From JAQGMV01 sp035626595 (GTDB taxonomy: Bacteria; Pseudomonadota; Gammaproteobacteria; Burkholderiales; SG8-41), in the NCBI GenBank assembly GCA_035626595.1, contig DASPNJ010000062.1:6152-70151 (forward strand): a stretch of 64,000 nt of DNA. Reading direction: 5' to 3'. Of the stretch, positions 60,250 through 64,000 are shown in pieces (the stretch's first letter is position 1; each line of letters begins with the position of its first letter). The position numbers and the translations under genes were made by a program. The notes beneath the pieces were generated by a model. That model did no database searches. It saw only the letters and a program-made list of their open reading frames with translations, and had not been told where the DNA came from.

Positions 60250-62367
60250 ATGAGAACGTCAGAGCCGACCCTACAAGACGCCGCCGACGAATTCCGCAGC
60301 GTGTTCGAGCACGCGGGTGTGGGCATGGCCATGGCCGACCTCGAAGGCCGCTTCATCCGCGTGAACCGCAAGTACGCGCAGATGCTGGGCTACGCGCCGG
60401 ACGAGCTGCGCGGACGCGGACCGGACGCGATCGTGGGCGAGGACTACCGGTTGCTCGAGCGCCAGTGCCGCCGCACGCTCGTGACCGGCGCCCAGAGCGA
60501 AGTCACCGCGGAAAAACGCCTCCTGTGCAAGGACGGCGCGAGCGTCTGGGTATCGGTCGTCACCTCGCTCGTGGAGGGCGAGAGCGGCGCGCCGCGTTAT
60601 TTTCTGTCTGTCGTGCACGACGTCAGCGCCCGGCGCGACGCCGAGCTCGCGCTGCGCGAAAGCGAAGAAAAATTCCGGCAGCTCGCCGACAACATCCCCG
60701 AGATCTTCTGGATCACGGATGCGCGTCAGCGCAAGCTCCATTACCTGTCGCCCGGGTTCGAGACGCTGACCGGCAAGCCGCTGTCGGAGGTCATGCGCCG
60801 CCCGCGCGCGTGGCTGCAGGTGGTGCATCCCGACGATCGCGAGCGCGTGCGGCTCGCGCGCAAGGGACTGCCGCAGAACGAGTACAACATCGAGTACCGC
60901 ATCGTGCTCGCCGACGGCGGCGTGCGCTGGGTGCACGACCAGGCGTTTCCGGTGCGCGATGCGAACGGCAAAGTGTACCGCATCGCCGGTATCGGGGCCG
61001 ACGTGACGCACCGCAAGGAAGCCGAAGAGAAGCTCGTCTACCTCGCGCATTACGACGGCCTGACGGGGCTGCCGAACCGCGTGCTTTTTTTCGACCGCCT
61101 GCAGCAGACGCTGGCGCAAGCCGGTCGCCGCGGCGTGCTGGCGGCGGTGATGTTCCTCGACCTCGACCGCTTCAAGGTGGTCAACGATACGCTTGGGCAC
61201 GGGATCGGCGACGAGCTGCTGCGCCACGTCGCTCACCGCCTCGCTGGCTGCGTCCGCGTAGGCGATACCGTCGCGCGCTTCAGCGGCGACGAGTTCGTGC
61301 TGATCGTGAACGATCTCCATAGCGCCGAAGACGCCCGGCACATCGCCCAGAAGGTGCTGCAGGCGTTTACCGATCCGTTCCGGCTCGGCGGCCACGAGGT
61401 CTTCGTGTCCACGAGCGTGGGCATCAGCATGTTTCCCTCCGACTGCGAGGACGAACAGGCGCTGCTCAAGAACGCGGATACCGCGATGTATAGGGCCAAA
61501 GAATCCGGCCGCAACAACTTCCAGTTCTACACCCGCGAGATGAACGCGCGCGCCATGTACCGTCTCGAGCTCGAGAACAGCCTCAGACACGCGCTCGAGC
61601 GCGGCGAGTTCCGCCTGCACTACCAGCCCAAGGCGTGCTTGCACACCGGCAGGGTCACCGGCGTGGAGGCGCTGTTGCGGTGGGAGCGCCCCGACCACGG
61701 GCTCGTGCCGCCCGGCGAATTCGTGCCGCTGCTCGAAGACACCGGTCTCATCGTGCCGGTCGGCGAATGGGTGCTCTCGGAAGCCTGCCGGCAGGTCGAG
61801 GCATGGCGCAGGAGCGGGCGCGAGGGCCTCTCGATCGCGATCAATATTTCCGCGCGCCAGTTCGCCACGCGTAATCTCGGGGAGGTGGTGAAGCGCGCAC
61901 TCGATGCGCACCAGGCCGATCCGAAACTGATCGAGCTCGAGCTGACGGAGAGTCTCCTCATGGGCAATACGGAGGAGGTCGTGCGCACGCTCGAGTACCT
62001 GAAATCGCTTGGCGTGCGGCTTTCCATCGACGACTTCGGAACGGGCTATTCGAGCCTTTCGTATCTGAAGCGTTTCCCGATCGACGCGCTGAAGATCGAC
62101 CGCTCGTTCATCGACGAGATCACGACCGATGTGGACGACGCGACGATCACGCGCGCCGTGATCGGCATGGCGCACAACCTCGGACTCAAGGTGGTCGCGG
62201 AAGGCGTCGAGACCGAAGCGCAGATCGCCTTCCTGTCGGCGAACGGCTGCGACGAGGCGCAGGGTTATTACTTTGCGCGCCCGCAGCCGGCGGGCCAGCT
62301 CGCGAAGCTTCTGCAGGAGGCGCGCAGCGCCAGGCTGACCGGCGCGCCGCGGCTCTGCTCCGCCTAG
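60250..62367 (+). CDS. PAS-PAS-GGDEF-EAL cyclic-di-GMP signalling protein
   Basis: A 705-residue soluble protein. PAS1 (about 18-135), PAS2 (about 145-265), GGDEF (about 270-430) with S345-GDEF349 (first Gly replaced by Ser) and an I-site RVGD just upstream, then EAL (about 445-690). The EAL domain keeps E473-A-L, LELTES, DDFGTGYSSL, KIDRSF and EGVET, so phosphodiesterase activity is expected; SGDEF cyclases can be active. No membrane segment. Its stop overlaps the RTX gene's stop at CTAG. The damaged gene at 40322 is a relative. Confidence 0.93.
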   Translation: MRTSEPTLQDAADEFRSVFEHAGVGMAMADLEGRFIRVNRKYAQMLGYAPDELRGRGPDAIVGEDYRLLERQCRRTLVTGAQSEVTAEKRLLCKDGASVWVSVVTSLVEGESGAPRYFLSVVHDVSARRDAELALRESEEKFRQLADNIPEIFWITDARQRKLHYLSPGFETLTGKPLSEVMRRPRAWLQVVHPDDRERVRLARKGLPQNEYNIEYRIVLADGGVRWVHDQAFPVRDANGKVYRIAGIGADVTHRKEAEEKLVYLAHYDGLTGLPNRVLFFDRLQQTLAQAGRRGVLAAVMFLDLDRFKVVNDTLGHGIGDELLRHVAHRLAGCVRVGDTVARFSGDEFVLIVNDLHSAEDARHIAQKVLQAFTDPFRLGGHEVFVSTSVGISMFPSDCEDEQALLKNADTAMYRAKESGRNNFQFYTREMNARAMYRLELENSLRHALERGEFRLHYQPKACLHTGRVTGVEALLRWERPDHGLVPPGEFVPLLEDTGLIVPVGEWVLSEACRQVEAWRRSGREGLSIAINISARQFATRNLGEVVKRALDAHQADPKLIELELTESLLMGNTEEVVRTLEYLKSLGVRLSIDDFGTGYSSLSYLKRFPIDALKIDRSFIDEITTDVDDATITRAVIGMAHNLGLKVVAEGVETEAQIAFLSANGCDEAQGYYFARPQPAGQLAKLLQEARSARLTGAPRLCSA

Positions 62368-64000
62368 GAACCGGTACTACAGGAAGGTGTAATCGCTCGT
62401 ATCGATCGGCGCGGCGTGGCGAACGTGATCGTCTCGCGCACGCTGCCGTCGAAGGAATTCACCTGCCAGTGCGTTGCATCGAGCTGAACGAACGTGGCGC
62501 CCTGCGCAGCCGTGCCGTAGCCCTGGAACGTGAGCCGGTCCCCGGCCGCCGCGCCTGCGCCGTTGAAGTCGATCGCCGTATCGCCCTGCGCTTCGCCTGA
62601 GAAGAAGGCGAATTCGTCATTACCCGGGCCGCCCGCGAGCAGGTCGGCGCCGAGGCCGCCGACGATCGTGTCGTCGCCGTTGCCGCCCTGAAGTCCGTCG
62701 TTACCGGTGAAGCCGTTCAAGCGGTCGTTGTCGTCGCCGCCGCCCATGTCGTTGCCGCTCGCGTTTCCCGTCAGGATGTCGGCGAAGCGCGAGCCGATCA
62801 GCCCTTCGATGTCGCGGTAGCTGTCGCCGACGGCATCGCCGGTGTTGAGCGCCGGCGTTCCCAGGTCGGCCGTGAGGCCTGCGAGCGCGTCGACATAGCT
62901 GGCGTAGTCGAAACCCGCTCCGCCCACCAGGCCATCGGCGCCCGCGCCGCCTTCGAGGAAATCGATGCCATCGCCGCCGCGCAGCACGTCGTTACCGCCT
63001 TTGCCGCGCAGGTAATCGTTACCGGAGAGACCCTCGATCGTGTTGTGCGCGGCGTCCATCACGAGCGTGTCGTTGAACGCGGAGCCGATGAAGGCCTCGA
63101 TCGAGACGAAGGTGTCGCCCGCCGCTTCGCCGGTGTTCGCCGCAGGCGACTGGATGCTGGCGACCACGCCGATTGCGGCCGCCGCGTACGTCGCGAGGTC
63201 GTAGCCCGCGCCACCATTGAGCACGTCGCCGCCGGCGCCGCCTATCAGCTTGTCGTCGCCTGCGCCGCCTAGAAGCGTATCGTTTCCGCCGTCGCCGAGA
63301 AGACCATCGTTACCGCCGCGGCCGTCGATCAGGTCATCGCCGTCCTGGCCACCTACGTTGTTGCCGAGGTCGTTCGCGAGCAATCGGTCGTTGAAGCGCG
63401 ATCCGAACAGTCCTTCGATCGAGATCAGCGTATCGCCCTGCGCCTCGCCGGTGTTCGCCGCCGCATTCACGAGATCGACCGTTACCGCGGATGGCGCATA
63501 AAAATAGCGCGCATAGTCGAAGCCGTGGAAGCCGCCGTCGACGATGTCCGCGCCGGCGCCGCCTTCGATCTGATCGTTGCCCGAGCCACCCGCGATCGCA
63601 TCGCTGCCGGCGTGACCTTCGAGATAATCATTCCCGTCTTCGCCGAGCAGGATGTTGGCGAAGTTGTTGCCGACGAGCACGTCCGCGAACGACGAGCCGA
63701 TCAGGCCTTCGACGTTGACATACCCGTCACCTGCCGCGTCCCCGGTATTGGCAGACGGATTGGCAAAACTCGCGACGACCGCACCGGAACCCTCGTAGCT
63801 CACCCTGTCGATCCCGGCACCGCCATCAAGGAGATCGGCGCCCGCGCCGCCGATCAGCATGTCGTGGCCGTCGCCGCCGAGCAACGCGTCGTTGCCGGCG
63901 CGGCCATTGAGAATGTCGGCGCCGCCGAGGCCACTGAGAACGTTCGCTTCCGCATTGCCGGACAGGCGGTCGCCAGCCTGCCCGCCGATCAGACCTTCAA
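62364..64000 (-). CDS. RTX repeat (haemolysin-type calcium-binding) protein, C-terminal part
   Basis: The frame enters from the right edge; 545 codons are visible. It is built of GGxGxD nonapeptides (GGSGNDQIEGGAGADIVDGG and many more) alternating with a longer block of the form Y-x-VxxxLxxxAxNTGxAxGD-x-IEGLxGSxFxD. That block appears four times plus a partial fifth at the edge, about every 100 residues. Calcium binding folds such proteins after type I export. The end should read ITFANAAPIDTSDYTFL with TAG at 62377, but a missing base near 62416 changes the last residues and moves the stop to 62364. Possible substrate of the transporter at 45683. Confidence 0.88.
   Translation of the reverse strand, partial: EGLIGGQAGDRLSGNAEANVLSGLGGADILNGRAGNDALLGGDGHDMLIGGAGADLLDGGAGIDRVSYEGSGAVVASFANPSANTGDAAGDGYVNVEGLIGSSFADVLVGNNFANILLGEDGNDYLEGHAGSDAIAGGSGNDQIEGGAGADIVDGGFHGFDYARYFYAPSAVTVDLVNAAANTGEAQGDTLISIEGLFGSRFNDRLLANDLGNNVGGQDGDDLIDGRGGNDGLLGDGGNDTLLGGAGDDKLIGGAGGDVLNGGAGYDLATYAAAAIGVVASIQSPAANTGEAAGDTFVSIEAFIGSAFNDTLVMDAAHNTIEGLSGNDYLRGKGGNDVLRGGDGIDFLEGGAGADGLVGGAGFDYASYVDALAGLTADLGTPALNTGDAVGDSYRDIEGLIGSRFADILTGNASGNDMGGGDDNDRLNGFTGNDGLQGGNGDDTIVGGLGADLLAGGPGNDEFAFFSGEAQGDTAIDFNGAGAAAGDRLTFQGYGTAAQGATFVQLDATHWQVNSFDGSVRETITFATPRRSIRAITPSCSTGS

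Noticed and set aside
62430..64000. CRISPR-like or tandem DNA repeat array
   Set aside because: The periodicity is in the protein (RTX nonapeptides and longer blocks); the DNA copies are not identical and there are no spacers.

Overview
This window is high-GC DNA from a betaproteobacterial chromosome. The assignment rests on gene order, not on a database search. The run pilW-rodZ-ispG-hisS-yfgM-bamB-der-hfq-hflX-hflK-hflC-DUF2065-hisZ-purA, followed by rnr-rlmB-rpsF-priB-rpsR-rplI-dnaB, is characteristic of Betaproteobacteria. So are accA-tilS and surE-pcm-nlpD. Genes are packed tightly, often with 4-base ATGA overlaps.

Layout. 1-4377: the end of a glycosyltransferase gene, three tandem CgeB-type glycosyltransferase paralogues and a methyltransferase, all translationally coupled or nearly so, probably a surface polysaccharide or glycan cassette. 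4436-12717: mixed accessory and metabolic genes (luciferase-like oxidoreductase, FlK-type thioesterase, NYN-LOTUS protein, isoaspartyl methyltransferase-like protein, nucleotide cyclase-FHA protein, dienelactone hydrolase-like protein, gamma-glutamyltransferase). 12733-18375: accA, tilS and a TAXI-TRAP transporter with a terminator between its binding protein and its permease. 18492-40181: the conserved housekeeping core, with a tRNA-Leu(CAG) on the minus strand between purA and rnr.

40322-48966: a wrecked PAS-GGDEF-EAL gene whose GGDEF core lies inverted, a CRP-family regulator, a CRP-type operator, two pseudopilin-like genes, and a type I secretion ABC transporter/adaptor pair. The first part of the transporter's N-terminal domain is cut off by an in-frame amber codon. 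48963-53648: an IHF-like protein, small exported proteins and an orphan treZ. 53719-56130: surE-pcm-nlpD without the usual rpoS. 56253-60154: a minus-strand moxR-DUF58-transglutaminase operon. 60250-62367: an intact PAS-PAS-GGDEF-EAL protein. 62364-64000: the C-terminal part of an RTX repeat protein running off the window.

How parts may work together. The CRP-family regulator keeps the three residues that CRP uses to read GTGA-N6-TCAC. Two perfect sites of that form occur in intergenic DNA: one between the regulator gene and the pseudopilin/type I secretion locus, and one centred about 61 bases before a predicted start of the GGDEF-EAL gene. The RTX protein is a plausible type I secretion substrate. 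This suggests a second-messenger-controlled surface or secretion programme, but it is inference. Several single-base indels (40713, 41439, 41574, 62416) and the amber codon at 45614 could be real decay or sequencing error.
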